64,000 nucleotides of DNA, taken from positions 124,001-188,000 of the forward strand of contig JAHDXL010000007.1 in NCBI GenBank assembly GCA_023382935.1. The letters run 5' to 3'. A model generated the notes under the pieces. The model did not search any database, was not told the origin of the DNA, and saw only the letters and a list, made by a program, of their open reading frames with translations. Each line of letters begins with the position of its first letter. Positions within the stretch are counted from its first letter, which is position 1. This document shows, piece after piece, positions 8,645 through 16,573 of the stretch. The stretch is from Phycisphaerales bacterium. GTDB taxonomy: Bacteria; Planctomycetota; Phycisphaerae; Phycisphaerales; UBA1924. The translations under genes were made by a program, and so were the position numbers.

Positions 8645-10102
8645 TCAGTCCGGCATGGCGCCGCCGTCGGATGCGCTCTGCCCGTCTCCGTTCGCCGGTT
8701 CGCCCGTCGGCTCGGGAGTCGGATCCGGCGTCGGGGCGACTCCGGGCTTCGGGGTATAGGGCGCGATCTGCTTGACCAGGGGCGGGCCCCCGCGGTCGTA
8801 ACTCTTGGCAGTGTGACAGCCCGAAGCACATGACCCGCCGACTTCCGTCTGCTTGAAGTTCAGCGGGATGCGCCACTGTCCGTAGGGCACCGATTCGACG
8901 ATGAGCGGCTTGGTCTCCGCGGCGTGGTTGTTGTGGCAGGCGACGCACCCTCGCCCCTGCTCGGGCTCGGTGACGTGGACGTAGTGCAAGTTGCGCGTGC
9001 CGTCGCGGAAGTTGGTGCCGGTCGTCGTTTCCTTCTCCAGCGCCAGTTCTTTCAAGTGGCACGTGAAGCACAGCGCGTACGACTCGAGATTGAAGGGCTG
9101 GTAAAACCGGTCCGAATAGGACGCCTTGAGCAGGAAACTCAACTTCGACCCGTGCGGGTAGTGGCACCCGGTACAGGTCTGATCCTTGATCGGGCCGTGC
9201 AGGAAGTGCTTCTCGGCCCGTACTTCGGCGACAGACTGCACCACGCGGTTGTCGGTCAGTTTGATCGGCTGGTCGTGACAGTCGAGGCAGGCGCCCACGC
9301 CGTCTTCAGCGATGAGTTTCTCGTGCGAACTGGCATGCGGCTGGTGGCAGTTCAGGCAAGCGCGGTCCTCGAACACCGCCGAGTGCTTGTGCTCGGCCGC
9401 CAGGGCCTCCTGCTCCTGCCGCTCGTGGCACGAGACGCACAGGGCCTTGGGCTCCATCGTCAGCGTGTGCGGAAACTCGGAGGAGTGTGGCAGGTGGCAC
9501 TTGAGGCAGTCTTCGGCTGCCGGCTCGTGCACGTCCTTGGCGTGCTCGATCTTCATCGCCACCGGCTCGTGGCAACTCAGGCAGAGTTTGCGGCTGGGCA
9601 TGGTGAGCAGCCTGGGCTCATCAGCGCTGTGTGAGCGGTGGCACTCGTTGCAGCGTCCTTCAGCCGCGGGCGCGTGCTTGAACGAGCCGTGCGAGGTGTC
9701 CTCGTGGCAGGTGATGCACAGGTCGCCGACGACCCTGGTTTTCATCAGCGTGCGCGTCTCGCCGCCGTGGGGGTTGTGGCACGTGGCGCACTGGCCCTTT
9801 CCGAATGGCTCGTGGACGACCGGACCGTCGGGTCGGACCTTGTCGATGTGGCAGAAGGCGCACAGGTCGGTGCCGGTGTTCTTGAGTTTGAAGGTGTGCT
9901 TCTCGGGCAGGTCGTACACGTGGCAGACGTCGCAGGCGCCCACGGCCGCGGGCCCATGCACGAACTTGTGGTCCACGACTGGCGCGTGGCACCCGCCTTC
10001 GGTGCAGTTGAGCACGCGAATGGTGGGGGGCGTCGCGGGGTCGGGCTGGGCACGCGCCAGCGTGGCGGCCGACGCGAGCAGGATGAAGGCGATGCGTCTC
10101 AT
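8645..10102 (-). CDS. Secreted multiheme cytochrome c, 13 to 15 hemes
   Basis: A 485-residue protein. The start is the ATG at 10102, which forms ATGA with the stop of the upstream NapC-type gene; a signal peptide (MRRIAFILLASAATLARAQ) follows. Thirteen CxxCH sites are present, plus a CTEGGCH (Cx4CH) near the N-terminus and a CASGCH (Cx3CH) near the C-terminus. Most repeats have the form CxxCHxPH, as in doubled-CxxCH cytochromes. The Pro-rich C-terminal tail is probably disordered. It is co-transcribed with the NapC-like protein from the sigma-54 promoter at 11703, so it probably takes electrons from that inner-membrane quinol-linked cytochrome. Confidence 0.92.
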   Translation of the reverse strand: MRRIAFILLASAATLARAQPDPATPPTIRVLNCTEGGCHAPVVDHKFVHGPAAVGACDVCHVYDLPEKHTFKLKNTGTDLCAFCHIDKVRPDGPVVHEPFGKGQCATCHNPHGGETRTLMKTRVVGDLCITCHEDTSHGSFKHAPAAEGRCNECHRSHSADEPRLLTMPSRKLCLSCHEPVAMKIEHAKDVHEPAAEDCLKCHLPHSSEFPHTLTMEPKALCVSCHERQEQEALAAEHKHSAVFEDRACLNCHQPHASSHEKLIAEDGVGACLDCHDQPIKLTDNRVVQSVAEVRAEKHFLHGPIKDQTCTGCHYPHGSKLSFLLKASYSDRFYQPFNLESYALCFTCHLKELALEKETTTGTNFRDGTRNLHYVHVTEPEQGRGCVACHNNHAAETKPLIVESVPYGQWRIPLNFKQTEVGGSCASGCHTAKSYDRGGPPLVKQIAPYTPKPGVAPTPDPTPEPTGEPANGDGQSASDGGAMPD

Positions 10103-11604
10103 GGCCGGTCCGCTTCCGGGGCTTGGCGAGCCTGGGCGAGTTTGCCCTGCGCCTGTTCGAGGAGGCTCTGGGTGTACGTCGGGTTGTGCACGCCCCAACT
10201 CCCGTCGACCTTGACGATGTTGATCAGGCCGCGCGCCTGCGCCACCAGGGCCTTGGCCTCGTCGCTGGTGGCGAGTGGCTCGGTCTCGGCCAGCGCCTTC
10301 TCGGCCGCCGCGTAGAGCGCCTTGGTCGCGTTCTGCCACAGCGGGACCATCTTTTCGCCGAAGCCGGGCTGGTGGCAGCGGTTGCACGCCTCTGGCGTGG
10401 CGGCGTGCACGCGGGCCGGACTGGTCGGGTTGGAGTGCAGTTCTCGCGCGCTGATGTGGCACCCGTTGCAGTCGACGTGCGCGAGGAACATCGGATTGAT
10501 CGCCTCCTCGGGGCGTCCGGTGGTCGCGCCGGCCAGGGCATATTCGCTGCGCTGGATCGAGTGCTGGTCGATGTGGCACTGGCTGCAGTCAAACTGCTCG
10601 AGCGACATGGTCTGGGCTGCCGGGCCGTGCTTGATCGTGCCATGGCAGTTGAAGCACTCGACCTTGTGCCGACCGAGCGAGTGGATGCGATGCATGTCGA
10701 TCGAGTCGGTCACCCGCTCGACGCCGAAGTTATGGCAGACCAGGCACGAGCCGTCCTCGATCGCCGGGGGCGTGGCGGTCACGCTGCGGTGGCACGACAC
10801 GCACGCGGCCCCAAAAGACAGAAACTCGCTGTGGTTGACCTCGATGCCCTGATACTGCACCAGCGTGTTGGGCGCATCGTGGCACGCCGTGCAGTGGTTC
10901 GGGGGCACTGGTTCGGCGCCGGGCGGCGTGGGCGGACGAGTCACCATCAGCGATGCGTCGGAGACAGCCGGCAGGCCCGCGGTGATCTCGGCAATCACCG
11001 GACGAACTTCCATGCGGATCGACGGCGTCAGGTCCTGCCCAGTGCCCGTGGCGCGCAGTTGGATCTCGATCGGAGCCGTCTCGATCAGGTGGCAGGTGAT
11101 GCACACGCCGGTGTTGACTTCAAAATGCTGGTCGCCCTTGACGTGCGAGTGGCAGGTGGAGCACGAAATCTCGACGCCGAGGTGGTGAGCGCCCAGGTGC
11201 TTGTCATGCCGGAACTTGAACCGGTCGGTGACGATGGCCTTCGTGTTGAGGGTCTCGATGGTGTGGCAGCCCGAGCGCGTGCAGGAGAGCACGTTGACCG
11301 AGGCCGACGGCTTGGTCGAGGTGCGGTTGAGCACGTCATCGACGACCTGGCCGAGACCATTGAGTTTGGCGGCCACGAAGTTGCTGGCGCCGGGGCTGAT
11401 GTGGCACTTGACACAGGCAACATTTTTATGCGAGCCGGTCGCCCAACTGTCGTAGTAGGGTCCCATGATGTGACAGGTGTTGCAGAACCCGCTGGACGAG
11501 GTCAGTTCGACCAAGGCGATGTTGCCGACGACGAATATGACCAGCGCGATAGGGACCAGTCGCTTCCATTTCTTGACCCAGAGCCAACGAAATGCTCGAC
11601 GCAT
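10099..11604 (-). CDS. NapC/NirT-type membrane-anchored multiheme cytochrome c
   Basis: A 501-residue protein with one N-terminal membrane helix (about residues 16-35), followed by the NapC/NirT-like start of the heme domain (CNTCH then HIMGPYYDSW, CVKCH). In all there are eleven CxxCH sites and one CTRSGCH (Cx4CH). Classical NapC is about 200 residues with four hemes, so this form is extended. The family oxidises quinol in the inner membrane and passes electrons to periplasmic partners. The start at 11604 has AGAAAGG eight bases upstream. The C-terminal 90 residues are helical and lack hemes. It is the first gene of a two-gene unit under a sigma-54 promoter. Confidence 0.9.
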   Translation of the reverse strand: MRRAFRWLWVKKWKRLVPIALVIFVVGNIALVELTSSSGFCNTCHIMGPYYDSWATGSHKNVACVKCHISPGASNFVAAKLNGLGQVVDDVLNRTSTKPSASVNVLSCTRSGCHTIETLNTKAIVTDRFKFRHDKHLGAHHLGVEISCSTCHSHVKGDQHFEVNTGVCITCHLIETAPIEIQLRATGTGQDLTPSIRMEVRPVIAEITAGLPAVSDASLMVTRPPTPPGAEPVPPNHCTACHDAPNTLVQYQGIEVNHSEFLSFGAACVSCHRSVTATPPAIEDGSCLVCHNFGVERVTDSIDMHRIHSLGRHKVECFNCHGTIKHGPAAQTMSLEQFDCSQCHIDQHSIQRSEYALAGATTGRPEEAINPMFLAHVDCNGCHISARELHSNPTSPARVHAATPEACNRCHQPGFGEKMVPLWQNATKALYAAAEKALAETEPLATSDEAKALVAQARGLINIVKVDGSWGVHNPTYTQSLLEQAQGKLAQARQAPEADRP

Positions 11605-11687
11605 GCGGCGGGCACCTTTCTGTTCCCCTGAGTCGGGGATGTGTTCAAGTCGGGCGCGCGCACCACACGCCCGGCGGTCCAATCTGC

Positions 11688-11703
11688 TGCATATCCCGTG
11701 CCA
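11688..11703 (-). promoter_or_regulatory. Sigma-54 promoter for the NapC-like operon
   Basis: On the minus strand, TGGCACGGGATATGCA has a perfect -24 element and an ATGCA -12 element, with GG and GC exactly 10 bases apart. Transcription would begin near 11677, about 70 bases before the ATG at 11604. Two TCTC-N6-GAGA repeats lie 40 to 85 bases upstream. Confidence 0.8.
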
Positions 11704-11740
11704 TTTCCGGACCTGTGAGAAGCGAGGGATCGCAGAAGCG

Positions 11741-11758
11741 GTTCTCAAACCGGAGAAC
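11741..11758. promoter_or_regulatory. Putative enhancer inverted repeat GTTCTC-N6-GAGAAC
   Basis: GTTCTCAAACCGGAGAAC is an inverted repeat with perfect six-base arms. It contains TCTC-AAA-N3-GAGA, the same core as at 637-650 and 11775-11788. It lies between the two divergent sigma-54 promoters and could serve both. Confidence 0.65.
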
Positions 11759-11773
11759 AAGATCCATAAGTAC

Positions 11774-11789
11774 GTCTCAAATTTGAGAC
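11774..11789. promoter_or_regulatory. Putative enhancer: 16-bp perfect palindrome
   Basis: GTCTCAAATTTGAGAC is perfectly palindromic and contains the shared TCTC-AAA-N3-GAGA core. Its centre is 32 bases from that of the neighbouring repeat, about three helical turns, so two activator dimers would bind on one face. It lies about 80 bases from each of the flanking -24/-12 promoters. Confidence 0.7.
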
Positions 11790-11852
11790 AATCAGAGAGA
11801 ACCTACGGCAGGAGAGGTGAAGGGACCGGGTACCCACACAAAGACCCATCCC

Positions 11853-11869
11853 GGGCACGCCGTTTGCAA
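11853..11869 (+). promoter_or_regulatory. Sigma-54 promoter for the regulator operon
   Basis: GGGCACGCCGTTTGCAA has GG at 11854-11855 and GC at 11866-11867, 10 bases apart, with a perfect TTGCA and 6 of 7 matches at -24. It faces the gene at 11924 and the response regulator at 12551, implying positive autoregulation. Confidence 0.8.
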
Positions 11870-11923
11870 CGTAGAGTCTGAAGAACAGGATGCCGCTCCG
11901 GCGGCTTGGCGAAGGAGTGAGCC

Positions 11924-12526
11924 GTGACACGAATTGTCGCATTGACGTCGGTTGCCCTTTTGGTGGGGGTGGTCGGCGGGATTCAGCAGAGCAAGCAAAC
12001 CCAGCCCGGGAGCGTGCCCCCCGGCCATCCGGCGATTGGTGCCGAGCCGCCGCCGGCCGAGCCGTCACCCCCGGCCAAGCCGGAGGACGTGGCGTCGATC
12101 GATGCGATCATCGGGGCGTACTACGCCGCGTCGTCGGCCGCGGCCGGCGAGCCTCGACAGTGGGAGCGTCTGCACTCGCTGTTCAAGCCCGACGCGCGGA
12201 TGATCGCCTGCCGTCCGATTGACAGGAAGGCCGACGTGTGGCTGCTGCCGATCGGCGATTACATCGCCTTCAACGCCGCGTACATGCAGAGCGGGGGTTA
12301 CTTCGAGAAGGAAGTGGCGCGGCGGGTGGAGAGTTTCGGGCACATCGCGCAGGTGTGGAGCACGTATGAGGCGCGCAAGTTAGCCGATTCTCCCGAGCCG
12401 TACTCGCGGGGCATTTACAGTTTCCAGTTGCTCCATGACGGGGATCGGTGGTGGATCATCAACGCCTACTGGGACTACGAGCGCCCCGAGTCGCCGATCC
12501 CGGAGAAGTATTTGCAGACGCCTTGA
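11924..12526 (+). CDS. Small secreted NTF2/SnoaL-like protein
   Basis: A 200-residue protein with a GTG start preceded by GAAGGAG. An N-terminal hydrophobic segment (about residues 5-20) is a signal peptide or anchor, followed by a Pro-rich linker (residues 27-52). The remaining part (AIIGAYYAASSA, WERLHSLFKPDARMI, then strands ending in DRWWIINAYWD) has the pattern of a cone-fold NTF2-like domain. Neither substrate nor activity can be read from the sequence. It lies between the sigma-54 promoter and the regulator gene, 24 bases upstream of the latter, and could be a periplasmic ligand-binding or sensory accessory. Confidence 0.75.
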   Translation: MTRIVALTSVALLVGVVGGIQQSKQTQPGSVPPGHPAIGAEPPPAEPSPPAKPEDVASIDAIIGAYYAASSAAAGEPRQWERLHSLFKPDARMIACRPIDRKADVWLLPIGDYIAFNAAYMQSGGYFEKEVARRVESFGHIAQVWSTYEARKLADSPEPYSRGIYSFQLLHDGDRWWIINAYWDYERPESPIPEKYLQTP

Positions 12527-12550
12527 ACGGGGTTTCCGGGTGAGGACGCC

Positions 12551-13936
12551 GTGAGCAAGTCGATACTCCTGGTCGAGGACGAGAACCTGCTGCGCGAGTC
12601 GCTGGCCGAACTCCTGCGCGAGGAGCGCTACGAGGTCGTCGAGGCGAGCAACGGAAAGCAGGCGTATGACCTGGCGATCGAGCGCGGGTTTGACCTGGTG
12701 GTCACGGACATCCGCATGCCGGAGATGGACGGGATGGAGTTGCTCGGGCACCTCCAGCGCATCGCGCCGCAGACGCCGGTGGTGGTTATCACCGCGTTCG
12801 GCACCGTGAACAGCGCCGTCGAGGCGATGCGGGTAGGGGCGGCCGATTTCCTGCTCAAGCCCGTGCAGTTCGAGGACGTGCTGGTGCGCGTGCAGCGGGC
12901 GCTGGAGTTCGGAGAACTGCGACGAGAGCGGCGCGTGCTGACCGAGCAGTTGGCCGCCCAGAGCACGTTTCACAACCTGATCGGCGAGTCGCCCACCATC
13001 CTGCGGATGTTCGACTCGGTGCGCAAACTGTCGACGGTGCGGTCGAGCGTGCTGGTGGTGGGCGAATCGGGCACGGGCAAGGAACTGTTCGCGCGGGCGA
13101 TTCACTACAACGGGATCACGCGCGACAAGCCGTTCGTGGCCGTCAACTGCGGGGCGATCCCCGAGAGTCTGATCGAGTCGGAACTGTTCGGACACCGCAA
13201 GGGCGCGTTCACGGGCGCGGTGCGAGATCGGATCGGATACTTCGAGGCGGCCAACGGGGGCACGCTGTTCCTGGACGAAATATCGACTCTGCCGCTGGCG
13301 GTGCAGAGTTCGCTGCTGCGCGTGCTCGAGGAGCGCGTGGTCGTGCCGGTGGGCGACACGCGGGCCAGGCCGGTGGATGTTCGCATCATCGCGGCGACCA
13401 ACCAGGAACTGAAGGACCTGTGCCGCGAGGGACGCTTCCGCGAAGATCTGCTGTTCCGGCTGGACGTGGTGCGCCTGCACATTCCGCCGCTGCGTCAGCG
13501 CCGGCAGGACATCCCCCTGCTGGTTCATCACTTCCTGGACAAGTACACGAAGGAGATGAACAAGAACGTGCTGGGGGTGACCAACGCGGCGATGCGGGCG
13601 CTGCTTAACCACGACTGGCCGGGCAACGTGCGTGAACTGGAAAACGTGATCGAGCGGGCGGTGATTTTCGCGGAAGGACGCGAGGTGGATGTTTCAGACC
13701 TGCCGTTCGCCGCCCCGGAGGGCGACGAGGACACCGGCGAGGATCTGAAGCAGGCTCTGTCGCAGTATGAGCGACAGCACATCATTTACTCGCTGCGTCG
13801 CCACAATTATGACAAGGCCGAGACCGCCAAGCACCTCGGCATCGGCATTTCGAGTCTGTATCGGAAGATGGATGAACTGATGATCCCGAAGGATCTTCAG
13901 CAGTTGGATGCGTCGATGTCGCGGACGGGAACATAG
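12551..13936 (+). CDS. NtrC-family sigma-54-dependent response regulator
   Basis: A 461-residue protein with GTG start. An N-terminal receiver domain (residues 1-120) carries phospho-acceptor Asp53 in [12 protein letters not shown]. The AAA+ domain has Walker A GESGTGKE (171-178), the sigma-54 contact loop GAFTGA (218-223), a GGTLFLDE Walker B region and RFREDL. The C-terminal helix-turn-helix (about 410-445) is of the Fis type. All residues needed for sigma-54 activation are present. It precedes two sensor-kinase genes and is surrounded by four -24/-12 promoters, so it most likely controls the cytochrome genes and ResB/CcsA. Confidence 0.95.
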   Translation: MSKSILLVEDENLLRESLAELLREERYEVVEASNGKQAYDLAIERGFDLVVTDIRMPEMDGMELLGHLQRIAPQTPVVVITAFGTVNSAVEAMRVGAADFLLKPVQFEDVLVRVQRALEFGELRRERRVLTEQLAAQSTFHNLIGESPTILRMFDSVRKLSTVRSSVLVVGESGTGKELFARAIHYNGITRDKPFVAVNCGAIPESLIESELFGHRKGAFTGAVRDRIGYFEAANGGTLFLDEISTLPLAVQSSLLRVLEERVVVPVGDTRARPVDVRIIAATNQELKDLCREGRFREDLLFRLDVVRLHIPPLRQRRQDIPLLVHHFLDKYTKEMNKNVLGVTNAAMRALLNHDWPGNVRELENVIERAVIFAEGREVDVSDLPFAAPEGDEDTGEDLKQALSQYERQHIIYSLRRHNYDKAETAKHLGIGISSLYRKMDELMIPKDLQQLDASMSRTGT

Positions 13937-13995
13937 CGCGGCGTCGGGTCCGGGGGCCGCCACGGCCGGCGGTATCACGACCGAGGAGGCTGTTC

Positions 13996-15006
13996 ATGCT
14001 CCGGCGCAAACTGCTTGCACGACTTGGCGTGCTGGTGCTGGGCTTTGTCTCCATCGCGATTGTCTCGATCGCGCTGCTCCAGGGGATCCTCTCGGATCTC
14101 AACCAACTGGGGGCGCAGGCGGTCCAGCTGATCGCCAAGGTGCAGGATCTCGGCGACCTGGCCGACGAACTGCCCGTAAGCGCGGGTGACGAGCGGGATC
14201 GGATCGTTGCGAAGATGATCGGGTTGCACGCCGACCTTGCCGCTCAACACGTGATGCATGAAGGTCAGCCGGGCTTCGAGGCTCACGATCGGATCGGGCA
14301 GACGCTGGCGGGCCTGCAGGCCGGGGGCGACACCAGCGGTGAAATGCTCGACGCGCTGCATGGCGACGTGGTTGAACTGCGCAACGTGGCGCGCGACTCG
14401 GTCGCGTCCGAGCAGTGGCGCGTCAGCCGCAACCTGCGTGTCCTGATCATCGGCCTGACGGCAGCGGCTCTGGTGATGGTCAACCTGAGCGTGATCGTGC
14501 TGCTGCGGACGGGCACGATGATCCTGCGTCCGGTGTCGGCGCTGCTGGAAGGGAGTCGGCAACTGGCGGCCGAGCGTTTTGATCATCGGGTCCGGGTGGA
14601 GCAGGCCGACGAGTTTGCCGAGTTGGCCCATGCGTACAACGCGCTGGCAGAACAGTTGGGGGCCAATGAGCAGCGCAAGGTCGAGACGCTCCAGCAGTTG
14701 GCCATTACGCTCAACCACGAGTTGAACAACGTGATCAGTGTGATCGAGTTGCAGTTGAAGTTCCTGGACCGCAAGGCCGGGGGCGACCAGGCGCTGGGTG
14801 GGCACCTGCGCCAAATCCGCGAGAGTCTGGGTAAGATAGCAGTGACGGTGGCGTCGCTGAAGGACGTGCGCCGGATCGTGGTGACGGACTACATCCCTGG
14901 GCTCAAGATGCTCGACCTTCCCAAGTGCACCGGGGACGAAGGAGGGTCCGACGAGGAGAAGGGCGTGGTCGAGGTTCGGAGTCTTCCCCGGCCGGTTCGA
15001 TCATGA
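13996..15006 (+). CDS. HAMP sensor with histidine-kinase-like helix but no ATPase domain
   Basis: A 336-residue membrane protein. Two transmembrane helices (about 8-30 and 150-172) enclose a helical periplasmic sensor domain; a HAMP domain follows (about 173-230). The next helix contains an H-box-like LNHELNN with His241, followed by a dimerisation-like segment and a short tail (YIPGLKMLDL). There are no N, G1, F or G2 boxes, so it cannot phosphorylate itself. The next gene starts inside its stop codon (ATGA at 15003) and supplies a complete catalytic core. It may be a sensory partner or decoy substrate for that kinase. GAGGAGG precedes the ATG. Confidence 0.88.
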   Translation: MLRRKLLARLGVLVLGFVSIAIVSIALLQGILSDLNQLGAQAVQLIAKVQDLGDLADELPVSAGDERDRIVAKMIGLHADLAAQHVMHEGQPGFEAHDRIGQTLAGLQAGGDTSGEMLDALHGDVVELRNVARDSVASEQWRVSRNLRVLIIGLTAAALVMVNLSVIVLLRTGTMILRPVSALLEGSRQLAAERFDHRVRVEQADEFAELAHAYNALAEQLGANEQRKVETLQQLAITLNHELNNVISVIELQLKFLDRKAGGDQALGGHLRQIRESLGKIAVTVASLKDVRRIVVTDYIPGLKMLDLPKCTGDEGGSDEEKGVVEVRSLPRPVRS

Positions 15007-16337
15007 CGGGTCAGTCCCGCGACGTGTTCGCTTCCATGCTGCGTGAGGAGTTGCGTTGGATCATGCAACTCCGGTGGGCGGCCGCTGCCACGGTCGTGCT
15101 GCTGGGCATGCTGCACGCGCTGCTCGGTCCGCTGTTCGAGCACAAGGTTGAGATCATCGCGGTAGGGCTGGCGATGCTGGCTTGGAACACCTGCTTTGCG
15201 CTGGCGGCACCGAGGCGGAGGAACAGAGATGGAATCCCGCTGGCGCTGGTGGCGTGGGCCCACCTGGGTGTCGACTTGGTCTGCCTGACCCTGCTGACGC
15301 TGTGGACCGGCGGGGCCCTCAGCCCGCTGCTTCCGCTCTACGTGATCCACATGGTTTTTGCCTCGGTACTGCTTCCCCGCGTGCAGGCCTTTGTGGTCTC
15401 GCTGCTGGCCGTCGCCCTTCTGGCGCTGGGTCTGCCGATGGTCACGGGCTGGCCCACCGATCCGAGGCAGAGGGTCATTCTGCTGGGGTGGGCGGTGGCG
15501 CTCCCGTTGTCGGTGTACGTCGTCAATCGCATTACGCGGGAGTTGTTCCGGCTCGAGCACGAGCGATTGCGCACACGCGGGCGCCTGCGGAAGATGCGCC
15601 GTCGGCTCGATGCCCAGCAGCGGGCGATGGTGCAGCATGAAAAACTGGTTTCCATGGGTCAGTTGGCCGCCGGGGTGGCGCATGAAATCTCCAACCCCCT
15701 CGCCGGCATGGACGGGCTGCTGCAACTGATGGCCCGGCACCCTGACAAGCCGCGCCCGGAGGCCATCGCGACCCTCCGAGAGCAGGTGGCTCGCATTCAG
15801 GCGACCGTGCGTCACCTGACCGGCATGGCCCACCCAGATCTGGGCCAGACCGAGGCGGTGGACGCCAACGCCCTCGTGCGGGACGTGCTCGACACCCTCA
15901 GGTTTGACCACCGCTTGCGGAAGGTGCACCTTTCGCTCGAACTGGATGAAGCAACCGGCTCGGCCCAGATCGTCGCCCGGGCTATGCACCAGGTGCTCAT
16001 CAACCTGGTGTTCAACGCCTTGGACGCGATGGAGGGCAAGCCTGACGCCACGCTGGTGTTGCGGACGAAGCGCGAGCGGGACTGGTGCCTGATCGAGGTG
16101 GAGGACAACGGGCAGGGCATTCCGTCGGCCGCCTGGGATCGTGTTTTCAGGCCCTTCTACACGACCAAGCCGGTCGGGAAGGGGACCGGGCTGGGGCTGT
16201 CGATCAGCCGCGGACTGGTGCGCGGACAGGGTGGCGAACTGACATTCCGTAGCGAGGTGGGCAAACGCACGACGTTCAGCGTGCGGGTGCCTGCGGCGAC
16301 GGGTGTTCCGGCATCGCTCGATTCGATGCCGACGTGA
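15003..16337 (+). CDS. Membrane sensor histidine kinase
   Basis: A 444-residue protein with about six N-terminal membrane helices (residues 20-170) and little extracytoplasmic sequence, so it may sense within the membrane or through the upstream HAMP protein. HisKA contains His227 in VAHEISNPL. HATPase motifs are complete: NLVFNALDAM (N box), DNGQGIP (G1), FYTTKPVGKGTGLGLSI (F/G2). The likely target is Asp53 of the regulator at 12551. Translational coupling to the previous gene suggests a fixed ratio of the two membrane proteins. Confidence 0.93.
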   Translation: MTGQSRDVFASMLREELRWIMQLRWAAAATVVLLGMLHALLGPLFEHKVEIIAVGLAMLAWNTCFALAAPRRRNRDGIPLALVAWAHLGVDLVCLTLLTLWTGGALSPLLPLYVIHMVFASVLLPRVQAFVVSLLAVALLALGLPMVTGWPTDPRQRVILLGWAVALPLSVYVVNRITRELFRLEHERLRTRGRLRKMRRRLDAQQRAMVQHEKLVSMGQLAAGVAHEISNPLAGMDGLLQLMARHPDKPRPEAIATLREQVARIQATVRHLTGMAHPDLGQTEAVDANALVRDVLDTLRFDHRLRKVHLSLELDEATGSAQIVARAMHQVLINLVFNALDAMEGKPDATLVLRTKRERDWCLIEVEDNGQGIPSAAWDRVFRPFYTTKPVGKGTGLGLSISRGLVRGQGGELTFRSEVGKRTTFSVRVPAATGVPASLDSMPT

Positions 16338-16380
16338 TCCGGGGAAATCTGCATCGACAAGCGGACAAGCGACTCTTCTT

Positions 16381-16397
16381 TGGCACCCGGCTTGCAT
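16381..16397 (+). promoter_or_regulatory. Sigma-54 promoter for resB-ccsA
   Basis: TGGCACCCGGCTTGCAT has GG at 16382-16383 and GC at 16394-16395, 10 bases apart, with a perfect TTGCA and 6 of 7 matches at -24. The leader before the ATG at 16574 would be about 165 bases. It contains GTTCTCAGAAGTGGGAAC (16506-16523), a near copy of the enhancer repeat, here downstream of the promoter. Confidence 0.8.
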
Positions 16398-16573
16398 AGA
16401 GTTCCAAGACGGAGTGAGAAGTGAACTCGAAAGTCCAGAAGGATGCGAGATGGCGGCTTTCGAGGGCGGGAATCGCGGGCGTTTGAAGAAACATGGCTCT
16501 TGCGGGTTCTCAGAAGTGGGAACGCACGGGCCGACGACGGTCGGCCGACGAGCCGATTGATCGGGGGAACGTG

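Noticed and set aside
10123-11631. Plus-strand open frame of about 500 codons opposite the NapC-like gene
   Set aside because: A shadow of heme motifs on the other strand (regular Gly-Gly/Gly-Ala patterns), with no ribosome site.
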